DNA from: Globodera rostochiensis
Taxonomy: Eukaryota > Nematoda > Chromadorea > Rhabditida > Heteroderidae
Direction: 5' to 3'
Assembly: GCA_018350325.1 (NCBI GenBank)
Contig: JAEVLN010000013.1
Coordinates: forward strand, 248,001 to 312,000
DNA: 64,000 nt
Below the pieces are notes generated by a model. That model made no database searches. It was not told the origin of the DNA and worked only from the letters and a program-made list of their open reading frames with translations. This document shows positions 1 through 9,590 of this stretch, piece by piece. Positions within the stretch are counted from its first letter, which is position 1; each line of letters starts with the position of its first letter. Made by a program: the position numbers and the translations under genes.

Positions 1-270
1 TACAGTTAAACTTTATAATACAAATTAATAATCTAATTAAATGCATTCAAATTTTGAAAATCGTTAATACAATTAAAAAAATATATAAAGTAAAGGTCAT
101 TCAAAGTGTTAAGGAAAAAGTCATCTTCACTCAGAGGAGTTCGACTAAATCAACGCTCGTTTGCCTTGACGATGTGAACAAATATTAAAAGAAAACACTA
201 AGCAACTAATTTATAGCAGTTTATAAAAAGTAAGTATAAAGAAAAAACTATCAAATTTTTATTATTTAAG

Positions 271-528
271 GTTGTTTGTCGCATCACCTTGTGCTTGCAA
301 AAAAAAGTATTGCGGTTTACCAAAACTGATAATTGGAAAATTTTTTTTAATGAAATAATTCAAACGTCTATAGAAAAATATCTGATTAATAAAACATTAA
401 TTATATTAAAAATTTTAAATTGTCTAATACATTTATATATTTGTTTAAGGTTTAAAAGTGAATCTTTTAAAATTAAAATTTTCTGGCGATGCAAATTGAA
501 TTCAATTCAATATTTTTCAATCGTTTAA
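271..528 (+). CDS. Possible terminal exon, unknown product
   Basis: The frame is open for 86 codons after an acceptor-like ATTATTTAAG and begins VVCRITLCLQ. Only the first part lies in a GC-richer island; the rest is K/I/N/L-rich, as AT-rich DNA tends to be. An open stretch of this length is expected a few times by chance in 64 kb of such DNA, so the acceptor and island are the only real support. No domain is recognised. Confidence 0.18.
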   Translation, partial: VVCRITLCLQKKVLRFTKTDNWKIFFNEIIQTSIEKYLINKTLIILKILNCLIHLYICLRFKSESFKIKIFWRCKLNSIQYFSIV

Positions 529-1135
529 AGATATATTTTATAAACATACATTGAAACACAGAGGTATAATGGAGGCAACAATTAAAAAAAGGCTCTGGAA
601 AGCTATTGTCGGTGAAATAAAATTGAAAAATATAAAAAGTAAATTGATAATAAAATAACTAGGGACGCAATTGGCGCGCTGATTGCAACCGTGCCAATGG
701 CTTGCTTGCGATAATCGCCAAGGGCAACAAATCACACATTGCCCACTTGCGCAACTTAGTTGCCGACATTTTTTCTACAAGTGTGAGGCTGAGCGCGAGG
801 CCATGCACCAGCGTAGTCAAGGCATGCCATCTCGGCTGCCATCCGCATTATTTATGTGCCAAAATTAAAAAAAGATTAAAATCAAATATTGCGATGTTAA
901 TAAACACACATAAATTCTTTTGTACGGCAAGAAACCATTAATCTAATAAGCTTAGCTAAAGCAAAATGCGTCGAAAACTATTGCTTACTGAATTAACCCC
1001 CCTCCCCCCCAAAAAAAAAAATTTATAAAAATAAACAATATTAAATGATAAGATTTGGAATAATTATATCGATCTGTCAGAATCAACAAAAAATAGACAT
1101 TGTAAAAGGTTTAAACAGCGACAAAAAAGTATTTA

Positions 1136-1279
1136 TAAAAAAGATTTTCTAATGACAAAATTTGGTATGCTTCGGTTCTCGAATGAAATGTTATCATGGG
1201 AGAAGAATTGCTCGACAAAACCAAACCAAAGTTTAACGTTTTGATGAGTGGGCCGTTGCATAATGCATTTCATTGAGCT
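1136..1279 (-). CDS. Possible terminal exon, unknown product
   Basis: This minus-strand frame follows an AG in TATGAGCAG and is open for about 48 codons to a stop near 1136. It includes RPTHQNVKLWFGFVEQFF. The first half is a GC island. A second frame over the same island starts with ATG (MYEQLNEMHYATAHSSKR) and stops early, so the frame is uncertain. No family is recognised. Confidence 0.18.
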
Positions 1280-1802
1280 GCTCATACATAAAAGCGCGAA
1301 AAAATTAATAAAACAAAAATCTAGAATAAAATTAATATGCATTAAAAATTCTTTGGCTTTAGAATACATTCGTAATTGAAATATAATCACAATAAAGATG
1401 TATAATTTCAGATAAAGAAAAATAAATGTTGTCATGACAAAGTGCATGGCATAATTGTAAAAGCTAGAGCTTACACAAATTTTTACGTTTGATATATTTT
1501 TATAAAGTTAATAACAAAAACAAGTTTAGTCTATAATTCATAGGTTTATTAGATCATTATCATATCAGATAACCTAAATAAAATATCGTTTTTTTGATTG
1601 ACTTTTCTTTTGCGTCATTAATTGTGATAATTTCATAATATTTATATTTTATACTATTCAGAAGAATATTGTTATATTTAATGTTAAAATTATATTTCTG
1701 CGTTTTGGTTTACATTTAGCCTTGTTTATCTGCAAATAATGAATTTTAATGTATGGTTTAAAGCTTTTAAAAATTAGTCTTTTCCAATTGTTTATTAACG
1801 GT

Positions 1803-1917
1803 TTAATTAATTTTTGACTTTTTAAATTCGCGCCTCGAACGTCTTTTTTTTGCTCCTTGCACAAAAAATCGGAAGCGATTTTGTAACTTCTTTTGCAAAT
1901 TTGCATGAATGTATAAG
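1803..1917 (-). CDS. Possible terminal exon, basic C-terminus
   Basis: The acceptor-like ATATTCAG on the minus strand is followed by one base and 38 codons to TAA. The predicted tail is very basic (GAKKRRSRREFKKSKIN). An AATAAA signal follows about a dozen bases after the stop. A second frame starting with ATG at 1906 is also open (MQICKRSYKIASDFLCKEQ), so the frame is not settled. A candidate upstream exon lies at about 2130-2200. No family is recognised. Confidence 0.22.
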
Positions 1918-2022
1918 CTGAATATTATATAAACAATTTGTTTTTGCTTTCGAAAATTGTTATTTTTCCCCAAATGAATATTCTAATATTTAAAACAAGC
2001 TGTTTTTGAGTGTCTTGATGAA

Positions 2023-2226
2023 ATGGGTCCACGCATTCCCAGGTTTACAAAAAAAAAAAAGTTCAAAATTAAAACAAAAACAAGTTTTAAAACTTTAATT
2101 AAACTAATATTAGAATGTCTGGAAATGACTCGTACCGGACTAATTGTCGATAATACTTATATTTGCGTGGCATGTAAAGATCTCGCAAATGGCGAAGGAA
2201 AAAGCTTTTTTATGTTGAAAATTTAA
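2023..2226 (+). CDS. Short ORF of 67 aa, hypothetical
   Basis: The ORF starts with ATG and stays open through two separate GC islands (about 2017-2050 and 2110-2215), which is mild support for one reading frame. The protein has a lysine-rich segment (residues about 10-30), then CLEMTRTGLIVDN and a Cys-containing YICVACKDL segment. The minus strand is also open across the second island. No homologue is recognised. Confidence 0.2.
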   Translation: MGPRIPRFTKKKKFKIKTKTSFKTLIKLILECLEMTRTGLIVDNTYICVACKDLANGEGKSFFMLKI

Positions 2227-2667
2227 TTTTAATTTTTGCTTTTTGATTACATTACATTCAGTTGTGATGGACGTCCGCGGTCAGGTTGAAGACTGATAAA
2301 TTTAGCATTAGTGGTATAAATTAATTCGTCTTCTCCCGCCTCCAATTATCGTAAGCACATCGGGGTCCAATATTTTTATCATTTTTTTAACTCAAAAATA
2401 TTTATTTACTTCTTGCATTTATTGCGAAATGCTCAAAATTTCGCGTACGCTCTGTTAAACACGATCACGAGCTGTTCTACAACACCGTGCGAGTGGAATC
2501 GTTGGCCTCAAATTCCAGCCAACTCAATAGTTCGTCAATAAAATTTTTGAAATAATTTAATTAACAAATCAACAGTTTTTTTTTATTAAACCGACGAACA
2601 ATGAAATTTATTTTATTTTTTATTTTTGAAAATAGGGGTTTTGTTGTTGCTATTTTAAAGAAAATTT

Positions 2668-2975
2668 GAAACTATCAAAGATTTAGCGTTCCAAACAAAT
2701 TTATTTATTTATTTTGATTTTGTTTCAGCTTCATTTCTTGTTTAAATTTCTTATGCAACTAAAATTGAAGGAAAAGGTTTAATATTAGACTTCTATTTTT
2801 ATAAACATTTTATGCAACTCGCTCGGTTATTCCATCTGTTGGCGTTCTTTGTCCATTTTCTTACTTGCACGCTTGCAAATGATAATTCGCGAATTGAAAT
2901 TTTTTTGTGAATATTGTGTAATTTTGGATTTTTGGTAATTACATCTTACTTATATTTTGCCTCTGCCAAATATGT
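2668..2975 (+). repeat. Degraded copy of the 40.8-kb duplicated sequence
   Basis: This segment aligns by eye with 40836-41170 over about 300 bp. Shared blocks include a TAGCGTT block, the acceptor-like GATTTTGTTTCAGCTTCA, TTAATATTAGA, CTTCTATTTT.ATAAACATTT, the CTCGGTTATTCCAT block and GTCCATTTTCTTACTTGCA. Translated, the downstream half matches (HFMQLARLFHL here, HFMHLARLFHL in the other copy), but this copy has indels that shift the frame early. It is either a dispersed repeat or a duplicated exon that has decayed here. Confidence 0.6.
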
Positions 2976-3416
2976 TACAATAAATGCGTTAGCAACAATT
3001 ACAAAATTTTATAAATTTATTTTAACTAAAAAATACGTAAATATTGATAATCTCCAAATATTTGTCACTGCTTCTTTAAAAATATAAATTTTATTATGTT
3101 TCGCTTCTTTAACCTTTTACTTTTTTTTATTGCACATTAAATTCTAATTATTAACAACTTGACTGTTTTTAAGGAAGTATGAGTTTTTAGCTTTAATGAA
3201 AGATTTTCTTTTTTTTGATTTTGTTTCCTATGTCGGAATTTAATATTCATATTTGAAAACAAATAATATTGGGTTGAAGTCTGTGAGCCAATTAGTGTTT
3301 TAAAATAACTGTTTTTCTCAGCATTTTGAGTGGAAATGCTTAAATTTTCATTAACAAATGCATCTTTTTGTTATTAATTGAAAACACGATAATTCGCACA
3401 TTTGTATTTATTAACG

Positions 3417-3503
3417 TTAGCATTCGGTTCGCCGTGACTGGATTGTTTGCAACGTCCGATTTAATGTCGAACTAAAAGGACAGAGCTTGACGACTAGCTG
3501 CAT
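3417..3503 (-). CDS. Possible short ORF or terminal exon, 28 aa
   Basis: On the minus strand a pyrimidine-rich TTTTTTCTTTGTTTATGCAG precedes the island. It can be read as an acceptor (exon from 3497) or as the start codon of a 28-aa ORF beginning MQLVVKLCPF and ending SRRTEC. A polyadenylation-like AATAAA follows shortly after the stop. Of the three acceptor phases only this one stays open. No family is recognised. Confidence 0.25.
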   Translation of the reverse strand: MQLVVKLCPFSSTLNRTLQTIQSRRTEC

Positions 3504-3729
3504 AAACAAAGAAAAAATATATAAAAATCATTAAAATTAATAAAAATTAATTAATTACAAATTCACTTCCTTAGGGCATTTTTATATTTGACTCATCATC
3601 TAATTAATATTAAGCATTTAACCGATTTCCATACCATTTTAAGGCAATGATCACTTTTATTTAAGGGCTCTTTAATAAATTTAAGACGTTGGATTTAAAT
3701 AATAAATGACATTTTTTTAAAGTTAAATT

Positions 3730-3838
3730 TTAAGTTGAGTTTGGTAAATCGTTATCCATTTTCTCTCGTGCATTGCGTACTTCCTTGTAAATAAACGCCA
3801 TCCATGCTACCATTGCTATGACAACGGGCAGATTACGT
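3730..3838 (-). CDS. Possible terminal exon, small membrane protein
   Basis: The exon would follow AAATTTGATTAG and carries 35 codons plus a stop: a hydrophobic NLPVVIAMVAWMAFIY stretch, then a charged tail KEVRNAREKMDNDLPNST. That layout suggests one membrane span with a charged C-terminal tail. The same frame extends upstream to a 60-aa ATG ORF through AT-rich, Phe-rich sequence that is probably intronic. No family is recognised. Confidence 0.25.
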
Positions 3839-4963
3839 CTAATCAAATTTATTTGTAAAAACCATTCAAAGAAAAAATAAATACTAAAAAAAAATTGAAT
3901 TATAAAAACCATTTTATTCGAGTTTTGCGTGCATTTTGCCTTGAAATTATAATTAATTTTTAGTCTTATTTAATCAGTTTAAAAACACTTGAACTGTTAT
4001 ATGTTCCATCTCTGTATTTCTGTATTGTGTCGCGGTACTTTTTCATTCTTTATCTTATTTATATTCACAGTATTTATTTTAAAATATTTTTTTTTTGTTA
4101 AATAAATGTTCTCATTTTCTTATCTTCCAAATGAGTTTTTTTTAGTCGTTTGCTTTTTATTTTGTAATAAACTAAATTTATTTATTTGTGGCATCCGCCA
4201 TCATTGTTATTCCATTGATAATGCTAAATAATCAGCTCATTTCGTTAACAAAAGTAAAATAATATTTTTGCAATCTGAATTTTAAAGACTTTATTTAGTT
4301 ATTTTTCTTTTTTTATAAGACGCAAATATTATCAGGATTTAATTGATAAATTTAAACTCACCAAAAATCTTAATTATTTTAACTACTCTTTGGCGTTCAT
4401 GCTGAACTTCATATTACCAATTGATCTGAACATATTTATTAATTTATGTGTGCATGATTATAATGCAATTTTAAATTCGTTAACTGAATAATAATAAAAT
4501 ATAGGCTCGTCATTTGACACATCAAATTTCGCCTTTAAATCTCAAGAAATAGTTTGTATAATAAATATTCATTATATTTAATAATGCACTAATAACAATT
4601 TTAGTAATTACATATTTTAATATTCCATCGCCCGTCGGAGCAATTTTTGTTTGATGACCTCTTTTCAAGCACAAGAATCACCATGTGGCCCGGGGATTGC
4701 TAATCTCCGCTAAAGTTGTGCCCGAGCATTCTGAGTCACAGGGATTTAATTTTACTTTAACATTTAACAAGATTTCCACAATATAAAATTCTTTTTATTA
4801 ATATGAATTTTTTATATCCAAGTTTTCATAAATAAGTTGCATTTTAAAGTAAATATTCGTTTTTTAATTTTAATTGCTGGCTTCTTAAATAAGTTTAAAT
4901 TATTCTATTAAGTTCTTTAAAAATTTTTTTATTTTATTAAAAATTAAATTAATTAGTTTCCTT

Positions 4964-5080
4964 ATGGACCGCGCCGCCAGGAGGCCTGAAAGAAACGCCG
5001 CTGAGGAGCCATCACCATCGGAAGGTGCCGGCGCGAGTCACGGTGATCCGGGGCCAGATGGAATAAAGTTATTAAATTAG
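4964..5080 (+). CDS. Possible short ORF, 38 aa, disordered and A/P/E/G-rich
   Basis: The ORF begins MDRAARRPERNAAEEPSPSE, continues Gly/Ala/Asp-rich and stops at TAG. Composition is that of a disordered segment. It fills a sharply bounded, very GC-rich island of about 100 bp that contrasts with the A/T-only flanks. The minus strand is open too but would give an Arg/His-rich product, which is less typical. It could be a first exon; no clear donor is seen. Confidence 0.25.
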   Translation: MDRAARRPERNAAEEPSPSEGAGASHGDPGPDGIKLLN

Positions 5081-5984
5081 ATTTGGACAAGCAAATAAAT
5101 TGCGGAAATCGACTTTTATATACTTGGGGCAAATGTTTTTAACCAGACGAAAGAAAATTTCGGTTGCGAATAATAAAAGTTTCTATCAAGTTTGACAAAC
5201 AAGAAATCAACTTTACTTATATTTTGAGTTTGAGAAAAAGTATTAATAAATTTAAAAGACTAGAAATAACAAAATGCCAATTGATTTTGTATAAAAACAT
5301 AAATATGGTCAAAATGGCTAAAAACTGTTCGGCGGTTAATGAATATAAATAAATCTTGGACAATGTTCTCGCGGGCAATCAATAATAAATTCGACATAAA
5401 TCGAATAAAAATTTAAAAAATAAATAATCAAAAAACTTATTAAAGGCAAAAGCACAATTTGTTTCAAATAAAAGATTGTGAAGCTAATCGTCACATGGCG
5501 CATTTTTCTTATGGACAACGCACTTGACATGTTTAGACGGCTCGAAATGCAATACTGCAATGCAAACTATAAAGCTTAGGCCAATACAATTATTTTAATC
5601 AAACAAAAATAAACAAAATAGCGTTTGCACAACAATCTTTTCGAAAGGCCTCCTTCAATTTGTTTTTTTTGTAAGTTTTGCATTAAATGTATAATTGATT
5701 AATTGAATGTAAGATTTCGTTTGAATTAATATTTTATTTTGGTTTTAAGTATTGGACAATTTATTTCAGATTCAACTTATCTTATCTTATTTGGTCTATC
5801 TGATTATCAGATTCAAATAAGAAAAATTAGTTTATTTAAAAAAATTTGCAAATTTAATTTTTATGACTGAAACATCTCGGCATATTTATAGTTTGGGTAA
5901 TTTAAGGACTGTAAACTAGTTACACCAAGACAAACACTTTTTATAAATTCGTTTTTTTTTTTAATAATATTTTGTTTAACTTAC

Positions 5985-6053
5985 GGTATGCCCCCACAAA
6001 TGTCCATTATTTCCATAGAGTGACGAGCTGCCGCGCGTGCGCTGCCGCCCGAT
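5985..6053 (-). CDS. Possible internal exon (69 nt) with GTAAGT donor
   Basis: On the minus strand the island is bounded by CTACCAAGCTCAG and a consensus GTAAGT donor. The 69 nt are an exact multiple of three. Two phases are open; one reads SGGSARAAARHSMEIMDICG. An alternative minus ATG ORF of 22 aa starts just upstream (MNKLPSSDRAAAHARQ). GTAAGT is expected many times by chance per strand here, so the compact GC island is the main support. Confidence 0.22.
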
Positions 6054-6265
6054 CTGAGCTTGGTAGCTTATTCATCCACCGATACAAACTTCCTTAACGC
6101 AGTTGTTCGAAATGTTTAAATTGTCGGATTTTTTGCAATATTAAGCCGTTTTAATAAAATAATTTAGTCTTTTTTTGTTCCAATGTTATTTGCTTAATTG
6201 CATAATATTTTTAACAGTTGCCATAAATCAACCATAAAATATGTAATTAATTCAAAATTTCCATA

Positions 6266-6275
6266 TAAAATCTTC
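6266..6275. repeat. Left target-site duplication of foldback element
   Basis: TAAAATCTTC directly abuts the left end of the foldback element and is repeated exactly at 6757-6766 on the right side. A 10-bp duplication is in the 9-11 bp range of Mutator-like elements. Confidence 0.75.
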
Positions 6276-6756
6276 GGTGCTAGGTCGTTTCGTAAATTCC
6301 GCCACTATGGGCGTTTCGTAAATCCGCCATAGTGGCGGATTTACGAAACGCCCATAATGGCGGATTTACGAAACGACCTGGCCGAAACGCCCATAGTGGC
6401 GGATTTACGAAACGCCCATAATGGCGGATTTACGAAACGACCTGGCCGAAACGCCCATAGTGGCGGATTTACGAAACGCCCATAATGGCGGATTTACGAA
6501 ACGACCTGGCGGATTTACGAAACGCCCCAAAATGGCGAATTTACGAAACGCCCATAGTGGCGGAATTTACGAAACGCCCATAATGGCGGATTTACGAAAC
6601 GACCTGGCGGATTTACGAAACGCCCATAATGGCGGATTTACGAAACGACCTGGCGGATTTACGAAACGCCCCAAAATGGCGAATTTACGAAACGCCCATA
6701 GTGGCGGAATTTACGAAACGCCCATAGTGGCGGAATTTACGAAACGACCCAGCACG
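6276..6756. mobile_element. Foldback, MULE-like non-autonomous element with minisatellite core
   Basis: The ends are inverted repeats: the left starts GGTGCTAGGTCGTTTCG and the right end, read in reverse, CGTGCTGGGTCGTTTCG. They match over about 50 bp with only a few differences. A perfect 10-bp direct repeat flanks the element. The interior is a tandem array of 20-30 bp units built on GCGGATTTACGAAACG joined by CCCATAATG, CCCATAGTG or ACCTG spacers. Around 6302-6350 the array inverts to make a near-perfect palindrome with arms of more than 20 bp and a 3-nt centre. The 10-bp duplication and long TIRs suggest mobilisation by a Mutator-like transposase. A 112-aa ORF across the array is only translated minisatellite. 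Confidence 0.75.
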
Positions 6757-6766
6757 TAAAATCTTC
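6757..6766. repeat. Right target-site duplication of foldback element
   Basis: TAAAATCTTC, identical to 6266-6275, abuts the right inverted repeat. Confidence 0.75.
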
Positions 6767-6834
6767 TAAATGATAAATACACATTTATTTTTATTTTTCG
6801 TTGTTATGGTTTATTTTCTCAATTCCTTCATTAT

Positions 6835-7184
6835 AGTGAGGGAAGCGCACTGTGCCCCCCAGATTGAGCACCGTTGACTCCCCGGATGAAATTGGGGGAA
6901 GGGGAAAGATGGGGAGGATGCCCGGGCCCTGGGCATTGGTGATGGACTCGTCCAACTCTCCGATCCAGCACTGACGATAGAGTTTATTCCGTCCTGCTCA
7001 ACGACCGATGGAACAAGGACAGAGGGATGAAGACTGATCGCTGGGGAAAAGGAGGGGAACAGGATGAAGCAATGTGGGCGGGGACATTGTTGAAATGAAT
7101 AAAAGTGATCAATACCCGGGGTAAAGTCCAGCAGTTCTTTGAGGGGTGAGATTGAATGGAAAATGCCGACCGGAAACCCTTACA
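6835..7184 (-). repeat. 3' LTR (350 bp)
   Basis: Direct repeat of 11888-12237 with no difference seen by eye. Read on the minus strand it begins TGTAAGGG and ends CCCTCACT. Inside are AATAAAAGTG-like and GC-rich, palindrome-rich blocks. It is followed (minus sense) by the target duplication. Confidence 0.92.
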
Positions 7185-7185
7185 G

Positions 7186-7198
7186 CTCCCCCTTTCCC
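7186..7198 (-). other. Polypurine tract
   Basis: On the minus strand GGGAAAGGGGGAG lies immediately upstream of the 3' LTR, one base (C) away. This is the expected position for the RNase H-resistant primer of plus-strand DNA synthesis and it fixes the element's orientation. Confidence 0.8.
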
Positions 7199-7756
7199 AT
7201 AGGATCGTCCTCGATCCTCAAGTGCAGAGGATGTATTTCCCATGAGTGGAAATGGAGACAGAGGATTCCGGCACTCCGACTCTCGGCTTCGCCCTTTGGT
7301 CCTCCTACTCAACTGTCCTCGGCCAGGCTGCGCATTTGGAATGAGCAGCTCGTCCACCATTCCAGATGGATGGCATGGGAAGTCGGGGAGGAACACCCCG
7401 GGGTCATTCCGGTTCAGAGGGGGAGATGTTGAAGAGAGTGTGTGAAGAGAGGGTTAGAGGAAGTGGTCCAGGCATCCCAGTGGCATTTTTGGAATTTTGG
7501 GATGTTGAAATTGAACTGCTGACTCCCCGGAGTTTTGGGTGGGATTGGGTTTGCATCGTTCTGCCATCCGTCATCCTTCTCTTCTTCGGGTCGTTCATCG
7601 TCGTCGCCATCTGTCATGGCCCGGCGCGCCACGTGTACCTTGAGGGAGGTAAGGTTAATTTTTGTTCACCTTCACGTCCGAACTTACTGGTGCTGCTTGC
7701 CCGGACCGCCCGTTCCAAACACGCGGTTGAAGTCCTCCGACCTCACCAACGCTTTG

Positions 7757-8086
7757 TCATTCCGTGGCCACGTCCGGCCGACAGCTCTGCGCATCGCTGA
7801 GCTTCTTCTTCATCACTCCCACTCCCTCCTTTTTATTTTTCTTTTCCAGTTTCTCCACTTCCAGTTCCACTTCTTCTTTTTTTTTGAGATTTAACGGCCC
7901 GGATGTTTCTTCGCCAAGACCGCGGTTCGAATTAACGCCGTGTTGCATTCTTGGCGAGAATGGCTGTCGCTGCGAAACTTTGGCGAAATAGTGTGGGCGA
8001 ATATTAGAGAACGAGATAAATTGGCCCAAATTCAAATTTCGCCCCACGCCGGGTGGGAATGCGCTGATTTTGGCTCTTTTGTCCAA
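7757..8086 (-). CDS. Possible second ORF in the LTR element, charged coiled coil
   Basis: A 109-aa frame on the same strand as gag, downstream of it. The N-terminal half is unremarkable; the C-terminal third has a strongly charged, heptad-like stretch (KKKEEVELEVEKLEKKNKKE). It shows no protease, RT or other pol motif. It is either a small accessory ORF, a captured fragment, or a chance open frame over a pyrimidine-rich stretch (7800-7885). Opposite-strand ORFs in this area are treated as shadows. Confidence 0.25.
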   Translation of the reverse strand: MDKRAKISAFPPGVGRNLNLGQFISFSNIRPHYFAKVSQRQPFSPRMQHGVNSNRGLGEETSGPLNLKKKEEVELEVEKLEKKNKKEGVGVMKKKLSDAQSCRPDVATE

Positions 8087-8280
8087 TCTTTTAGGGTAAA
8101 TTTATTTCAGAATTGAATTGGTCCTCCCAGCCTAACTAGGGCATGTTTTTCGAGCATTTTGAGAAAATTCGACAAGGCATGCGGTTTAAATTTGGCACAA
8201 AACTTTTGTTGTTTTTTTTTTTTGGCGAACATGTATGCCTTTCGTTTAGATTCATTTGCTTAATTGTTTTAGAAATGGTC

Positions 8281-9566
8281 TGCTTCTGGCCCTCGGGCCA
8301 GTCATCCTGATCTGGACTGCTTCAGCTTGTTTTTTGCTCCCATTTTTGTGTCAATCTTTAATTTTAGGCCGATTTTGACCATTTTGGACGAAAGGTCGGT
8401 CCGAAGCTGCCGATGGCGCCGTCGAGAGGAATTGAAGATTAATGCTGTTTGCTGAACATTGGTCCACAGTCGGCGGTGCCGATAGGCGCCGCTGAGAAAT
8501 TTTGAATTTCTGATTCAATTTGTTAAGGGATTTGCAACCAAAATTTAAAAAATTCCCGTACTTTCGAAGCTTTATAAGAGTGGCAGGTGTCCCAGAAAAA
8601 TTTTTTGAAGGTTTAATATGGTTTGTTACGAAACTTGCTCTAAAATTTTAGGAATTTGGACATTTTAGGCGAGAGTTCCCAGAAAATTTATTTGCTTTGA
8701 TCAGCTTAATATTCATCAACATTTTAGGAATTTTTCCCTTATGCGGTAGTGGACCAAACCGAGCAATTCATATACCAATCGACTCCTCTCGTCAAGCTGA
8801 GCACACAATTCAAGTGCGGAGACGCCCCTTTGAGGCAGGCGTCTGCCAGATCGACTTCTTACGAGACCAGGTTTGCCACGCACCAGTAGTGGACCCTTTT
8901 AAAATTCCCATTTACAAAAAAATTTTTTTTTTTTTTTTGACCAACTTGCCTCTGATTTGATCTTTGTTTTGGGCGGTTTGGAACTTTTGCATGCTTTTTT
9001 TTTTTGATTACCGTGGACTGGTCTCCACAGGGTGCTTCAAATTGAAAGGGGTTTTCCCTCTTTTTTGGTTTTTTTTTCAAAAGAAAATTTTGGGTTTTAT
9101 TTCTGCTTTTGGCCCTCGGGCCAGGTTCAATTTCTTCAAAAAGGCTTGGACTCGAAGCTGCGGACTTTAAAAAGGTTACCTCAGGACTTTTGAGTCAAGT
9201 GTGTCCACGGATAAGGGCCGAAACACACTTTAGGTTAGGCAAAATTCGAGACCGTGCTGATGATGGCCCACTCGTTTTCCTTTTCGTTTTGCTCATGACT
9301 GCCTAGCCTCAATTCGGGGTCTCGAGGGCGTAGAATCCGAATCTGACCTCTTTCAGCTGGTTTTCGAACTCCGGATCGGAATTCGACCCATTTTTCGGCG
9401 TTTGTTTACTGCTTCTGGCCCTCGAGCCAGTTGTGATTTTTTTGAACGCGGAGAGTTCATGCCACTGCTAAATACAGAAAATGGCGCCATTCTGTTCATG
9501 GCTGGTTCCTTCACAAATTTGAAGTCTTAAACTGAGTTTTTTTTTGGCTTCTGGCTCGCAAGCCAG
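8281..9566. repeat. Dispersed palindromic mini-repeats (TGCTTCTGGCCC family)
   Basis: Copies of TGCTTCTGGCCCTCGGGCCA lie at 8281-8301, 9102-9123, 9409-9430 and, diverged, 9547-9566, with another at 11361-11381. The core is a hairpin, CTGGCCC and GGGCCAG around two bases. The 9547 copy has CTGGCT with AGCCAG, so both arms changed while pairing was kept. The same unit, slightly altered, sits in the 63-bp duplicated stretch of gag, where it encodes LACGPEA; the non-coding copies would read LARGPEA. They look like an internal repeat that spread within the element. Confidence 0.75.
8469..8545 (+). repeat. Dispersed GC-hairpin repeat, copy 1 (inside LTR element)
   Basis: CGGCGGTGCCGATAGGCGCC is followed by GAAATTTTGAATTTCTGA, TTCAATTTGTTAAGGGATTT and GCAACCAAAATTT. 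The GC core can fold as a stem of about 10 bp with a 4-nt loop. Relatives with the same downstream sequence lie at 35655-35735 and 37360-37440, and an inverted core at 38338-38362. Confidence 0.7.
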
Positions 9567-9590
9567 GGTTGTGCACCATGCGAATTGTGT

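Larger units (their letters stand above)
1..6265. other. AT-rich block with scattered GC islands
   Basis: Background is A-rich on the plus strand up to about 1.45 kb and mostly T-rich from about 1.5 kb to 6.2 kb. GC islands not called separately lie near 121-175, 661-860, 2261-2360, 2430-2530, 4190-4240, 4390-4410, 4629-4743, 5320-5400 and 5495-5560. The 661-860 island is open in several frames on both strands, so no product is proposed. At 4362-4401 (minus) there is a possible 40-nt exon ending in a GTGAGT donor. A homopolymer C/A run lies at about 997-1020. I see no tRNA or rRNA here. Confidence 0.5.

Noticed and set aside
6421..6759. 112-aa ORF rich in repeated LRNAHNGGFTKRP units
   Set aside because: It is a translation of the minisatellite inside the foldback element; unit changes do not respect codons.
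7109..9306. Several ORFs of 60-144 aa on both strands in the LTR element outside gag
   Set aside because: They overlap each other, lack family motifs and arise because the element's interior is GC-rich. Only the minus-strand 7757-8086 frame is kept, with low confidence.
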